A DNA stretch of 32,934 nucleotides from Saccharicrinis sp. UBA6048 (GCA_002429115.1 DIYS01000059.1:1-32934); one strand, 5' to 3'; positions 7,480 through 16,027 are shown, counted from the stretch's first letter. Program-made: numbers and translations. Notes: generated from the sequence alone by a model not told the origin.

Positions 7480-7743
7480 ATGGAATGTCGATTAGGCTGT
7501 GCAGCGTGTTGTATTGTACCATCAATATCATCTTCATCACCCAAACACCCAAATGGGAAGCGGGCAGGTGAAAAATGTAAGCATCTGACGGATGATCTGT
7601 TGTGCGATATTTTTGATTCACCTGATCGCCCTGCTGTGTGTGGCGGTTTTACGCCCGAAAAACTCTTTTGCGGAGACTGCCGGGAGTATGCGGTTGAAAC
7701 ACTTGCCAAACTGGAGGGACTCTCAGAATGGCAACATCTGTAG
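7480..7743 (+). CDS. YkgJ-type cysteine-cluster protein
   Basis: Small protein of 87 residues with nine cysteines (3, 7, 10, 11, 33, 42, 54, 64, 67), beginning MECRLGCAACC and containing PNGKRAGEKCKHL and RPAVCGGF. This is the pattern of the YkgJ family, predicted to bind zinc or an iron-sulfur cluster; no reaction is known to me. A TTG 24 bases upstream extends the frame, but the ATG at 7480 places the cysteine motif at the very N-terminus as in relatives and suits the TACTTTTG box. It diverges from sfsA and converges on the nitroreductase gene with only 17 bases between the two stops. Confidence 0.85.
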   Translation: MECRLGCAACCIVPSISSSSPKHPNGKRAGEKCKHLTDDLLCDIFDSPDRPAVCGGFTPEKLFCGDCREYAVETLAKLEGLSEWQHL

Positions 7744-7760
7744 ACACTCGATTTATTCGA

Positions 7761-8594
7761 TCAATTCAAAAAATGAATATTCGGCAAGTTTCTTTCAACG
7801 ATATTTTCAAACTTACCCTTAGGATAACCAATTAAGATGGTGCTGTAAACTTTATGGTTATCGGGTATTTGCAAGCATTGCTTAAGTTTCTTGTTCTTTT
7901 GAGCGGCATTAACAATATAGCCATTCACACAGGTACAAAGGTCAATCAGTTCGGCATATAAAATCGCCATGCCGGTCCATATATTGGCGTCGTGACAAGG
8001 CATTCCCACCGGCACCTCTTCGCTGTGAATAACAATTAAAGCAGGTGCATTGTAGGTAATCATGTTGTTATCACGTGCTGCTTTATTGAGGAACTTAGTT
8101 TTTGATTGCTCAATGGTTTGAACAACCGATTTCCCTTTAAGCAGTTTCAGCAAAGGTTTGGTCAGCCAATTAACGGCGTTAAAGGCCTTTGTCAGTGTTT
8201 CTATAGTCAACTGATTAATTCGGTTTAGCTGCTCATCATTAGTGATCACCGTAAAATGCAAGGATTGTCGGTTACTGGCCGTAGGGCTATATCTTAAATG
8301 ATTTATAAACTCTTTGATGATCGAAGGTGATAAGGGTTTAGAGCTGAAATCCCGATGTGTCCGTCGTTGTTGCATCAACAATTCAAAATCGTAGGGCTGA
8401 ATGTTATTTTGCGATGCATTACCAATAATATTTTGAGAGCCAATGGCATTTTCGGAACACACTGCCGCACAATGGTGACATTGAATACAGTCCTCATTAA
8501 TCGTTGCTGTACTAATGTCAATGCCCGAAACAGGACAAACACGCTCACATTTCTTACACTCTATGCACTTATCGGAATTTATAGCAATCATCAT
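7761..8594 (-). CDS. Nitroreductase with N-terminal 2[4Fe-4S] ferredoxin domain
   Basis: A 277-residue cytoplasmic fusion. Residues 1-50 hold two complete 4Fe-4S motifs (C10, C13, C16, C20 and C36, C39, C42, C46). From about 68 onward is a nitroreductase-like flavin domain: QQRRTHRDFSSKPLS (75-89) is the usual N-terminal flavin-binding signature and SPTASNRQSLHF and YNAPALIVIH (181-190) are further family blocks. Ferredoxin electrons probably pass to FMN inside one chain; the substrate cannot be told from sequence. Two ATG codons stand side by side (8594 and 8591), and either may be used. A TATATTTG box on the minus strand lies 17 bases upstream. Confidence 0.9.
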   Translation of the reverse strand: MMIAINSDKCIECKKCERVCPVSGIDISTATINEDCIQCHHCAAVCSENAIGSQNIIGNASQNNIQPYDFELLMQQRRTHRDFSSKPLSPSIIKEFINHLRYSPTASNRQSLHFTVITNDEQLNRINQLTIETLTKAFNAVNWLTKPLLKLLKGKSVVQTIEQSKTKFLNKAARDNNMITYNAPALIVIHSEEVPVGMPCHDANIWTGMAILYAELIDLCTCVNGYIVNAAQKNKKLKQCLQIPDNHKVYSTILIGYPKGKFENIVERNLPNIHFLN

Positions 8595-8611
8595 TTTTCA
8601 ATTTTGAAGCG

Positions 8612-8619
8612 CAAATATA
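8612..8619 (-). promoter_or_regulatory. Candidate -7 box of the nitroreductase gene
   Basis: On the minus strand this reads TATATTTG, a full TAnnTTTG match, 17 bases before the start codon. No clear -33 TTG at standard spacing. Confidence 0.4.
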
Positions 8620-8646
8620 AGAAACTGTTTAATTCATTCGCTAGTG

Positions 8647-8660
8647 CAGGTTGTAACCTG
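8647..8660. repeat. CAGGTT/AACCTG short inverted repeat
   Basis: Six-base arms with a two-base centre; the flanks (AGTG and TGCT) extend the symmetry imperfectly. Role unknown. Confidence 0.4.
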
Positions 8661-8728
8661 TGCTGACTGTAGAATAACTAGGGCGTGATTTCAAAGCAGA
8701 GCCAGCTGTGAGAGTTATTAACGGCAAC

Positions 8729-8761
8729 ACTTCCTAAGCATCTCCAAGATGCTAAGGAAGT
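8729..8761. repeat. 33-base palindromic repeat, copy 2
   Basis: ACTTCCTAAGCATCT and AGATGCTAAGGAAGT arms pair with one mismatch around a short CCA centre. Lies in the first unit of the 168-base tandem repeat and is followed on the plus strand by TGTTTTTA, so it could also terminate transcription. Confidence 0.75.
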
Positions 8762-8896
8762 TGTTTTTACTTTCACAACGTCTTATAATCTTTGCGTCAA
8801 ATATGACTTTTCACTATTAGTTTTTCACTTTTCATTCTTCACTCATTTTACAGGTTTTGCAAAACCAAGCCAGCTGTGAGAGTTATTCCCGGCAAC

Positions 8897-8929
8897 ACTT
8901 CCTAAGCATCTCCAAGATGCTAAGGAAGT
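8897..8929. repeat. 33-base palindromic repeat, copy 3
   Basis: Identical to copy 2, 168 bases away, in the second tandem unit and followed by TGTTTTTATTTT. Copy 1 at 5653-5685 is in the opposite orientation. Confidence 0.75.
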
Positions 8930-9027
8930 TGTTTTTATTTTCACAACGTCTTATAATCGTTGCGTCAAATATCACTTTTCACTATTAGTTTTCCACTCTT
9001 CACTTATCCATCACTCATTTTATAGAT

Positions 9028-9058
9028 TTTGCTGCAAAACGTCGATTGATTATTTTTG
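9028..9058 (+). promoter_or_regulatory. Bacteroidota-type promoter of the OmpA-family gene
   Basis: TTTG (9028-9031), a 19-base spacer and TATTTTTG (9051-9058), a full match to the TTTG/TAnnTTTG consensus. The start codon follows 46 bases later. Confidence 0.65.
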
Positions 9059-9104
9059 AAGGGCTAATGAAAACTTATTAAGACCTCAAACGTATCACGT
9101 CCGT

Positions 9105-11060
9105 ATGAAACGAATAGTGTTATTTCTAATCAGCGTGTGCTGTATCAATGCTTTTAGCCAGGATTACAGTATTAAATCAAAAAAAGCAATTGAAGCATTT
9201 GAAAATGCGCAGCATAGCTATGCATCCAATAAATTTGATGAGGCGATCACATTTTTGAATGTGGCCATTAAAAAAGAGGATCGTTTTATTGAAGCCTACT
9301 TGTTAAAAGCGGATATCTTCTTTAATCAAAAGAAATACGAACAGGAGGTACTGGCTCTTGAAAATGCAATAGCTATTGATAGCCTGTTTTTTGTGCCGGC
9401 ATTATTTAATATGGGTGTTGCCAAGTATAATACCGGACAATACGATGATGTGGAAAAGTGGATGGCTCTTTACAAATCGAATAACCGATCGAAGCGTTCA
9501 AGGTTAAATCCTGACCATTGGGTTGAAAAAGCCAAATTTGCCAAAGAAGCCATTGTTAAACCTATATATATTGAGCCAGTCAATCTGGGCGAAGCTGTTA
9601 ATAGTGAGTTGGATGAATATTGGCCAAGCCTGAGTGCTGATGGTGAAACGATGATTTTCACAGTGTTGGTGCCCAATGATCCGCTTGTTACCGATGTAAA
9701 AGGCTTAACTAAAAATGCGATTAATTTCCGTGAAGATTTTTATGTATCGACCAATGATGGGCAGGATTGGCAAGCGCGCGAAGCTGTTACCTCAATCAAT
9801 ACCACCAGCAACGAAGGTGCTCAGAGCCTGAGTGCCGATGGCAATTGGATGTTTTTTACTGCCTGTGGCCGCTCAGGAGGTAAGGGAAGTTGTGATATCT
9901 GGTTCTCGAAGCGCGAAGCTGATGGCTGGAGCAAACCAACGAACCTGGGAGCACCCGTTAATACACCCTTCTGGGAGTCGCAACCAAGTTTTTCAGCTGA
10001 TGGACGAACCTTGTATTTTGTGAGTAGCCGACCTGGGGGAGAGGGTAAAAAAGATATCTGGCAAGCCACTATTGTAGGCTTTAAAATGGATGGAACACCG
10101 TTCTTTGGCAATGTTGTAAATCTTGGAAAAAACATCAATACCGAGCTGGATGAAAATTCGCCATTTATTCACCATGATAATCGCACCCTATATTTTGCCT
10201 CAGAAGGATGGCCGGGCATGGGAGCGATGGATCTGTTCTTATCCCGTAAAGATGAAGGAAACCAATGGACAAGACCAACCAATTTAGGCTATCCACTCAA
10301 CACAGAGAATGATGAGATAGGTTTGGTGATTAATGCCAAAGGCGACTTAGGGTATTTCTCATCAGATGGGTTAAATGAGCGGGATGACAAGGATATTTAC
10401 CAGTTTACCATTCCTCAAAAGATACGACCACAATCGGTCACGTATATTAAAGGAAAGGTGTTTGATAAAGACTCACGTGAATGGTTATTGGCCGATATCC
10501 GCGTGAATGCCTTGCCCGAAGGCGACCTGTCAGTAGCAACAACAACGGCATCTCATTCGGGAGAATTTCTGTTCTGTTTGCCGGGTGGTGGCGACTATGT
10601 CCTGAATATTCAAAAAGAAGGCTATTTGTTCTATTCGGATAATTTTAAGGTAAGTCCAACGGCCAGTATCGATAAACCTCAGATTCTGGACGTTTATTTA
10701 AGCAAGATAAAAGAAGGCGAACGATTTGTACTTCGTAACGTTTTTTACGAAACCGACTCCTATGTGCTTAAGGAGGCATCGCATGTTGAATTAGAATATG
10801 TAGTCAAGTTATTAAAAATAAATCCTGAATTACGAGTTGAAATTGGCGGCCATACCGATAATATAGGTACACAATCGTATAATAAAGAACTTTCGCAGAA
10901 AAGAGCCAAGTCGGTTTATGACTTCTTGCTTGAGAAAGGAATTGGGGCACATCAACTATCCTACAAAGGCTATGGCTTTGCACAGCCACTACAAAGCAAT
11001 CAAACAGAAGAAGGGCTTGCTCAGAATCGACGAACAGAATTGAAAGTGATTGAGAAGTAA
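9105..11060 (+). CDS. OmpA-family protein with TPR, propeller and regulatory-like domains (PorE-like)
   Basis: Exported protein of 651 residues. Order of parts: signal peptide (about 1-19), TPR-like helices (25-130), a PD40/WD40-like propeller with repeated SLSADG/SFSADG blades (about 160-435), a carboxypeptidase-regulatory-like beta domain (about 447-530) and a C-terminal OmpA domain (about 540-651). The OmpA peptidoglycan-binding pair is present: D585 in GGHTDN and R600, 15 apart as in OmpA. The same four-domain order is known from PorE of the type IX secretion system, which links the outer-membrane machine to the cell wall. Bacteroidota carry several proteins of this build, and no other por or gld gene is in view, so the specific role stays open. 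It has its own strong promoter and no operon partner. Confidence 0.88.
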   Translation: MKRIVLFLISVCCINAFSQDYSIKSKKAIEAFENAQHSYASNKFDEAITFLNVAIKKEDRFIEAYLLKADIFFNQKKYEQEVLALENAIAIDSLFFVPALFNMGVAKYNTGQYDDVEKWMALYKSNNRSKRSRLNPDHWVEKAKFAKEAIVKPIYIEPVNLGEAVNSELDEYWPSLSADGETMIFTVLVPNDPLVTDVKGLTKNAINFREDFYVSTNDGQDWQAREAVTSINTTSNEGAQSLSADGNWMFFTACGRSGGKGSCDIWFSKREADGWSKPTNLGAPVNTPFWESQPSFSADGRTLYFVSSRPGGEGKKDIWQATIVGFKMDGTPFFGNVVNLGKNINTELDENSPFIHHDNRTLYFASEGWPGMGAMDLFLSRKDEGNQWTRPTNLGYPLNTENDEIGLVINAKGDLGYFSSDGLNERDDKDIYQFTIPQKIRPQSVTYIKGKVFDKDSREWLLADIRVNALPEGDLSVATTTASHSGEFLFCLPGGGDYVLNIQKEGYLFYSDNFKVSPTASIDKPQILDVYLSKIKEGERFVLRNVFYETDSYVLKEASHVELEYVVKLLKINPELRVEIGGHTDNIGTQSYNKELSQKRAKSVYDFLLEKGIGAHQLSYKGYGFAQPLQSNQTEEGLAQNRRTELKVIEK

Positions 11061-11529
11061 GGTGAAAACTTTGGAGATGTAATGATTTAAATGGACTGTT
11101 AACCTTTAGGAGCTTTTCATAGCTATGTTTTGAGTAGTGAGAAACAACTTATATTGATTGTAGTGGATTCTGGCATCAGCAATGATATTGGGGTACCCAC
11201 TGTATGAAATGTAGGATAAAAAGATTTGGAACCGAAGCTGCGATTCTTTTAAATCTTTTCCGAAATGAATGCCAAGTGGGGCAATGAGTGCTGTAGCCAG
11301 CGGGATTTTTCCTTAGTTTTTGGCCTGTAGCAAAAAGTAAGTCGCCGAAGGCAGGGGGTCAGATGGTATTTCCTTGCTTTATTTATGGCATTCTTTGTGA
11401 AATTATCTGATGATCCAAACTTGCATGATAAAAGAAACCACCAACCATTGATACAAAAAATCCGCTAAGCACATTCAAAGCACTTAGCGGATTATACTTT
11501 CAATAAAAAGCTGCCCTAAGGCAATTATT
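11061..11529. other. Gene-free interval between convergent genes
   Basis: No frame longer than a few dozen codons looks real. Around 11307-11338 a TTTTTGGC/GCAAAAAG inverted repeat precedes a GTCGCCGAAGGCAGGGGG stretch that looks like dispersed non-coding repeat material. The right end holds the receiver-gene terminator (11455-11492). I see no terminator right after the OmpA gene. Confidence 0.5.
11455..11492 (-). terminator. Intrinsic terminator of the receiver gene
   Basis: Perfect 10-base-pair stem, ATCCGCTAAG (11460-11469) with CTTAGCGGAT (11483-11492), followed on the minus strand by a run of six T. Confidence 0.85.
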
Positions 11530-11937
11530 TTATTTATTCAAATATTTTGAGAGCGTATCCATAAGGATCTGCAATCGAATTGGTTTTGCCAGATAATCAT
11601 CACATCCGGCTTCAATACACTTTTCTCGTTCGCCCGACATCACATGTGCCGTTTGTGCAATCACAGGTATGTCTTTGTTAATTGCTTTAATCTCACGAGT
11701 GGCAGTATATCCATCCATTATAGGAAGTTGCAAGTCCATTAAAACCAAATCAATTGTGTTAGCCTTAAATAGCTCTATAGCTTCTTTACCGTCTTTAGCC
11801 CATAAGATTTTAGCGTTGGTTTTTCTTAATGCGGCATCAAAAAAAATCTTGTTTGTATCCACATCTTCAACAACTAAAATTACTTTTTCTTCCCAATTCT
11901 GCACCAGAGAATTGTTGATTGATTCACTTACACTCAT
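11530..11937 (-). CDS. Single-domain response regulator (receiver only)
   Basis: A CheY-like protein of 135 residues with no output domain. The phosphorylation site is complete: E24-D25 acidic pair, D68 (phosphoacceptor, in LVLMDLQLP), T96 and K118 in LAKPI. Residues 1-17 are a short extra N-terminal tail. The wording MDGYTATREIK and GCDDYLAKPI resembles receiver domains at the C-terminus of hybrid histidine kinases, so it may be a phosphorelay intermediate or a regulator acting by protein contact. No histidine kinase is nearby. Flanked by its own terminator and divergent from the GH3-like/serine-hydrolase gene across 214 bases. Confidence 0.93.
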   Translation of the reverse strand: MSVSESINNSLVQNWEEKVILVVEDVDTNKIFFDAALRKTNAKILWAKDGKEAIELFKANTIDLVLMDLQLPIMDGYTATREIKAINKDIPVIAQTAHVMSGEREKCIEAGCDDYLAKPIRLQILMDTLSKYLNK

Positions 11938-12151
11938 TTTTCTATAGATGGGTTAATATGCTTTTTCGAATCCTAAAATAGCTGATGTTTATTTATTATC
12001 CAAACAAGTTATTCAAATTAAGGTTTTGTCATGCGTTAATTTTAATCAGAAAGTTTTTGTATGGTGAATAATTCTAAATTGGCATGAATTTGGCTTTTTT
12101 TACAACCTATTTAGTAATATTTTCGTTGATCGATATAGGCTGGGATTATAG

Positions 12152-14662
12152 ATGAGCATGAAAAGTACTTTTTTAGTAATGACAGGATTACTGATAACTC
12201 TAAATGTGTTTGGAGTTACGCGGGCTGATACGCTATTGTATAAACTGTCCATTGAAGAAAAAGTAGCCATGTTATTCGTGGTTCCCGATACTATGGGAAC
12301 TGATACTTTAAGGGTTGGTAATACACATTTCGACAGTTATAAAGTGTTTGATACACGAAGTGGATTTTCAGATTCACTGGAGGTTGATTTCCCGAATGAA
12401 AACACCATGCGCTCAGTAACGTCTGATGACCTAAGAAAGTCGCTTTATTGCCACTTGTATGAGCAGGTACGTAGCAAGGGTTATGAAGGGATAATTGTAC
12501 CAGATTCTATTACTAATATTGATCGTTTGTACATTGGACAGCACTCTTTACGCGATGACCACTATCTACGAGTCGTTGATTTTCCGGATGCATTACTGGC
12601 TGAAAGTATGAAAGGTGATCATGATGATTCATCAGGACAGAGTAACCTTTTGGCAAGTAAAATTAACCTCTGGCCACGCGGCAAGGAGCTTTCAGTTTCA
12701 TTGGATGATATCATCCGGAAGGACGTGTTATTTTGGGAGTGCGCGGACAAGGGATGCCGCGAACAGTTATTGGCGGCTATACGCACAGGTGCTATCAATG
12801 AACAATTGATTGACGATCGTGTATCGAAATTACTTAACTATAACATTCCTCATAATGATTCGATCAACCAGGAGTTTATAAATGTTTACCAGGTATCTGA
12901 ACGTTATAAGGCTTATCAGTCATCCATATCGCTTTATCAAAAAGCTCCAATCTTTCCATACCAACAAAGTGATTTCTTATCAATAACAGTGGTTCAGAAC
13001 GGGGAGACAGATGCAGAACTACTTAAAGGCTTACAATTCTATGCTCCAAATATCAATGTGAACGATAGTATAGCCAATTTGGCCATCTATTATTGTGATA
13101 CAGTGAGTAATTTGTCAGACGCATTGATGACGAGTTTCACTAACGCCAGACAAAAAAGAGTTTTGCTTTATGCCGGTGATTTTGATAAGCAGCAATTGGA
13201 GGATTACTTTACTCAATTTGATGTAGTTGTGTCGATGCCTGAGAAAACGGACTGTTCAAAAAAACTATTGATTCAAGCCATGTTTGGAGGATTTAGATTG
13301 AGTGGTAAATCCTTGCTGCATAATGAATTTAATAGTTTATCTTATAAACACATCTCCTTTGGGAAGTCTCGATTGGGCAAGTCTTTATGCACTTTCCAAG
13401 GACTTAATCCTGATTCCATTCAAAAAGTTGATAGTATTATTTACGATGCCATCAGGAAGAAAGCAATGCCGGGTGCTCAATTGCTGGTGGTAAAAGGTGG
13501 TGACATAATTTTGGATAAAGCCTATGGGCATCATAGTTATTCAAAAAAGAAAAAAGTAAGTAAAGAGGATTTATACGATGTGGCTTCCATCACCAAACTG
13601 GCTGTGACATTTCCACTGGTGATGCAATTGTACGAGGAAGGAACTATTGATTTAGATGCTGAGATAAGCCAATATTTGCCTGCACTTGATACAACGGATA
13701 AAAAGGATATTACGATCCGTGAGCTTTTGCTTCATCAAAGTGGATTGATCAGTTACATTCCGTTTCATTACAATGCGATTGACCGAGAATCATTAAAAAA
13801 GCGATCGCTTTATAGTCGGCATTACTCCTGGTTATATAACATCCGAGTCGATACGCGTTTGTACCAAAACAAAAAAGCCCGATTCAGGTCAGATGTTTTT
13901 GCATCGAAAAAGCAGGGTGATTTTACCAAAGAGGTGACGGCTAACCTGTTTATGAATCACAATTATATTGATACGATGTACAATAGTATCTACAGTTCGC
14001 CGCTTCGTAAGGATAAGTCATATCGATACAGTGACCTAGGTTACTATATATTGCAGCGAATTATTGAACAGGAAAAGAAGATGAGCTTCGATTCCTTATT
14101 TGATCAGCGTATTGCTTCTAGATTGGGAGCCAATAAGTTGGTTTATACACCACTTAAGCATTTCGATAGGAATGACATTGTGCCAACGGAGAATGATTTA
14201 GGCTTCAGGAAAGAACTGTTAGACGGTTATGTGCACGATCAGGGAGCAGCAATGATGGGAGGGGTGGCTGCCCATGCTGGATTATTCGCCAATGCCGGCG
14301 ATCTGGCCAAATTGGCCCAGATGCTGATGTTTGAAGGAAAGTATGGTGAAGAACGATTTGTGAAAGCACAAACGATCGGACTTTTTAACCGTCCGATTAA
14401 TCATGGTAACAGACGGGGCATGGGCGTTGATAAACCTGATTTAAATACTGAAGAAAACTCGCATGTGTCAAAACATGTGTCGGCTTCATCATTTGGCCAT
14501 ACTGGCTTTACCGGTACTATCTTATGGATTGATCCTGAGTACGATCTTATTTATATTTTCCTCTCTAACCGGATACATCCGCGATCGTTCAATAAAAAAC
14601 TGATCGAGATGAATGTGAGAACGCAGATTCAGGATGTAATTTATAACTCGTTGAATTTATAA
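12152..14662 (+). CDS. GH3-like / beta-lactamase-fold serine hydrolase fusion with reduced GH3 part
   Basis: Exported protein of 836 residues. Signal peptide about 1-25 (M1 at 12152; M3 at 12158 is equally possible). Residues about 27-230 resemble the ends of a GH3 N-terminal domain: LSIEEKVAMLF at 32-42 and AIRTGAINEQLIDDRVSKLL at 209-228. The stretch between is only about 165 residues and I find no GH3 KHFPGHG-type motif or usual catalytic Asp context. Residues about 230-410 look like the GH3 C-terminal domain. From about 417 onward is an intact class C beta-lactamase-like hydrolase: S479-I-T-K482, Y626-S-D628 and H783-T-G785. Full-length GH3/serine-hydrolase fusions of about 1000 residues are common in Bacteroidota and are thought to act on cell-wall material. 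Here the serine hydrolase is probably active and the GH3 part probably is not. Confidence 0.82.
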   Translation: MSMKSTFLVMTGLLITLNVFGVTRADTLLYKLSIEEKVAMLFVVPDTMGTDTLRVGNTHFDSYKVFDTRSGFSDSLEVDFPNENTMRSVTSDDLRKSLYCHLYEQVRSKGYEGIIVPDSITNIDRLYIGQHSLRDDHYLRVVDFPDALLAESMKGDHDDSSGQSNLLASKINLWPRGKELSVSLDDIIRKDVLFWECADKGCREQLLAAIRTGAINEQLIDDRVSKLLNYNIPHNDSINQEFINVYQVSERYKAYQSSISLYQKAPIFPYQQSDFLSITVVQNGETDAELLKGLQFYAPNINVNDSIANLAIYYCDTVSNLSDALMTSFTNARQKRVLLYAGDFDKQQLEDYFTQFDVVVSMPEKTDCSKKLLIQAMFGGFRLSGKSLLHNEFNSLSYKHISFGKSRLGKSLCTFQGLNPDSIQKVDSIIYDAIRKKAMPGAQLLVVKGGDIILDKAYGHHSYSKKKKVSKEDLYDVASITKLAVTFPLVMQLYEEGTIDLDAEISQYLPALDTTDKKDITIRELLLHQSGLISYIPFHYNAIDRESLKKRSLYSRHYSWLYNIRVDTRLYQNKKARFRSDVFASKKQGDFTKEVTANLFMNHNYIDTMYNSIYSSPLRKDKSYRYSDLGYYILQRIIEQEKKMSFDSLFDQRIASRLGANKLVYTPLKHFDRNDIVPTENDLGFRKELLDGYVHDQGAAMMGGVAAHAGLFANAGDLAKLAQMLMFEGKYGEERFVKAQTIGLFNRPINHGNRRGMGVDKPDLNTEENSHVSKHVSASSFGHTGFTGTILWIDPEYDLIYIFLSNRIHPRSFNKKLIEMNVRTQIQDVIYNSLNL

Positions 14663-14781
14663 CAGTTATCTTCTAAGTGGATTTGCAGGTGGGATTTTAT
14701 CACAAATGACACGAATTACCCAAATCGTGAAATTTGATCAATTTGTGGTTTACTGGTACTGTCAAAGACGGGAATGTATAA

Positions 14782-14810
14782 AAATGGCTACCCCAAACGA
14801 GTAGCCATTT
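14782..14810 (-). terminator. Intrinsic terminator of the flavodiiron gene, possibly bidirectional
   Basis: Perfect 10-base-pair stem AAATGGCTAC (14782-14791) and GTAGCCATTT (14801-14810), nine-base loop. On the minus strand the stem runs into TTTTTATAC. It lies between two convergent genes, so it may serve both, though the T-run is weaker on the plus side. Confidence 0.85.
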
Positions 14811-14830
14811 ATTATATAATTGATGAGGTT

Positions 14831-16027
14831 TTAGCGGTTTGCTTTCAACTTCTCAGCCATTGCAACACCAAGTTGCCAGCAGGCCTCATACTTATCTTCT
14901 TTTAAAGCATGTTTCTCTTCAACTGGCTCTGCCACTTCTTCCCACTTAAGGCTTTCACCTATCTCACGAAGTTTTTTCACAGAAGCACCAGCCCAGGTAA
15001 ATGAACCTAATACGCCAAAATAGTGATTGGCAACACCCATGTGCTGAAGCTTAAGTGCTAAGGCTTCCATGTTAGGGTGCAACTCATTACTATAAGTAGG
15101 ACTTCCCAAAATAAGTCCTTTAAATTTAAACACATCAGAGATGATGTATGAAGGATGCGTTTTACTTACATCGTAAACACGCACATTCTTAATGCCACTT
15201 TCTGTAATGGCACGAGCTGTTACTTCCGCCATTTCTTCAGTGTTTCCATACATTGACGCATAAGCCACCATAACGCCTTCTTCACCTTCGTACTTACTCC
15301 ATTGGTCATACATTTCAATCATACGGCTAATATGCTCGCGATAGATTGGACCATGTGACGGTGCAATCATTTTAAGGTCAAGACCGCCTAATTTTTGAAG
15401 TGCTTTTTGAACCGGATTACCGTATTTACCCACAATATTTGAGTAATAACGGCGCATTTCATCAGTGTAATGTTCAAAGTCCAACTCATCATCGAAGATA
15501 CCACCGTCAAGAGTACCGAAGCTACCGAAGGCATCTGATGAGAAAAGAACCTTGTTAGTTTCCTCAAAACATACCATTGATTCCGGCCAGTGTACCATTG
15601 GCACAGTATAGAAGGTTAACTTGTTTTTACCAAGCTCAATTGAATCGCCTTCTTTTACAATCTCAAAGTTGCCTGTAATTCCGTAATAGCCTTCAATCAT
15701 TGGTATTGTTTTCTTATTACCAACAATTTTCATTTCAGGATAAAGCTCTGTTAAAATGCGGATAGCTCCTGAATGATCCGGCTCCATATGGTTTACCACA
15801 AGATAATCCACCGGACGATCTTTTATGATTGCTCTTACTTTAGCAATCCATTTCTCAAAATGACCAGCCTCAACGGTATCGATAATAGCAACTTTATCAT
15901 CGGCAATAACATATGAGTTATATGAAACACCACGATCAAGCGGCCACATATTTTCAAACAAATTGGTGCGACGGTCATTGACACCTACGTAAAAAATATC
16001 TTCAGAAAGATTAACTGGTTTGTACAT
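14831..16027 (-). CDS. A-type flavoprotein (flavodiiron protein, O2/NO reductase)
   Basis: A 398-residue cytoplasmic enzyme that reduces O2 to water or NO to N2O using FMN and a diiron site. The metallo-beta-lactamase-like domain (about 1-248) carries the ligand set H80-x-E82-x-D84, H146, D165 and H225. A flavodoxin domain begins near 251 with the FMN phosphate loop ASMYGNTEEM (257-266). Length fits class A, with no rubredoxin or reductase domain fused; the electron donor must be encoded elsewhere. It stands alone between two terminators. In a bacterium that also has a caa3 oxidase it would serve detoxification more than energy gain. Whether O2 or NO is the better substrate cannot be read from the sequence. 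Confidence 0.95.
   Translation of the reverse strand: MYKPVNLSEDIFYVGVNDRRTNLFENMWPLDRGVSYNSYVIADDKVAIIDTVEAGHFEKWIAKVRAIIKDRPVDYLVVNHMEPDHSGAIRILTELYPEMKIVGNKKTIPMIEGYYGITGNFEIVKEGDSIELGKNKLTFYTVPMVHWPESMVCFEETNKVLFSSDAFGSFGTLDGGIFDDELDFEHYTDEMRRYYSNIVGKYGNPVQKALQKLGGLDLKMIAPSHGPIYREHISRMIEMYDQWSKYEGEEGVMVAYASMYGNTEEMAEVTARAITESGIKNVRVYDVSKTHPSYIISDVFKFKGLILGSPTYSNELHPNMEALALKLQHMGVANHYFGVLGSFTWAGASVKKLREIGESLKWEEVAEPVEEKHALKEDKYEACWQLGVAMAEKLKANR

Larger units (their letters stand above)
8701..9036. repeat. Tandem direct repeat, 168-base unit, two copies
   Basis: Copy 1 starts at 8701 and copy 2 at 8869, both with GCCAGCTGTGAGAGTTATT. Both contain the 33-base palindrome, then CACAACGTCTTATAATC, TTGCGTCAAATAT, a TTTTCACT-rich tract and CACTCATTTTA. 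Differences are scattered single bases and short indels, so the duplication is not very recent. The second copy ends within the OmpA gene promoter region. Confidence 0.85.
8595..9104. other. Gene-free interval with a 168-base tandem duplication
   Basis: Between divergent genes. From left: the nitroreductase promoter, a CAGGTT-GT-AACCTG hairpin (8647-8660), two tandem copies of a 168-base unit (8701-8868 and 8869 to about 9036), and the promoter of the OmpA gene at 9028-9058. No convincing reading frame. Confidence 0.7.

Noticed and set aside
8701..9036. Possible CRISPR-like array
   Set aside because: Only two long units that abut each other with no spacers; this is a plain tandem duplication.
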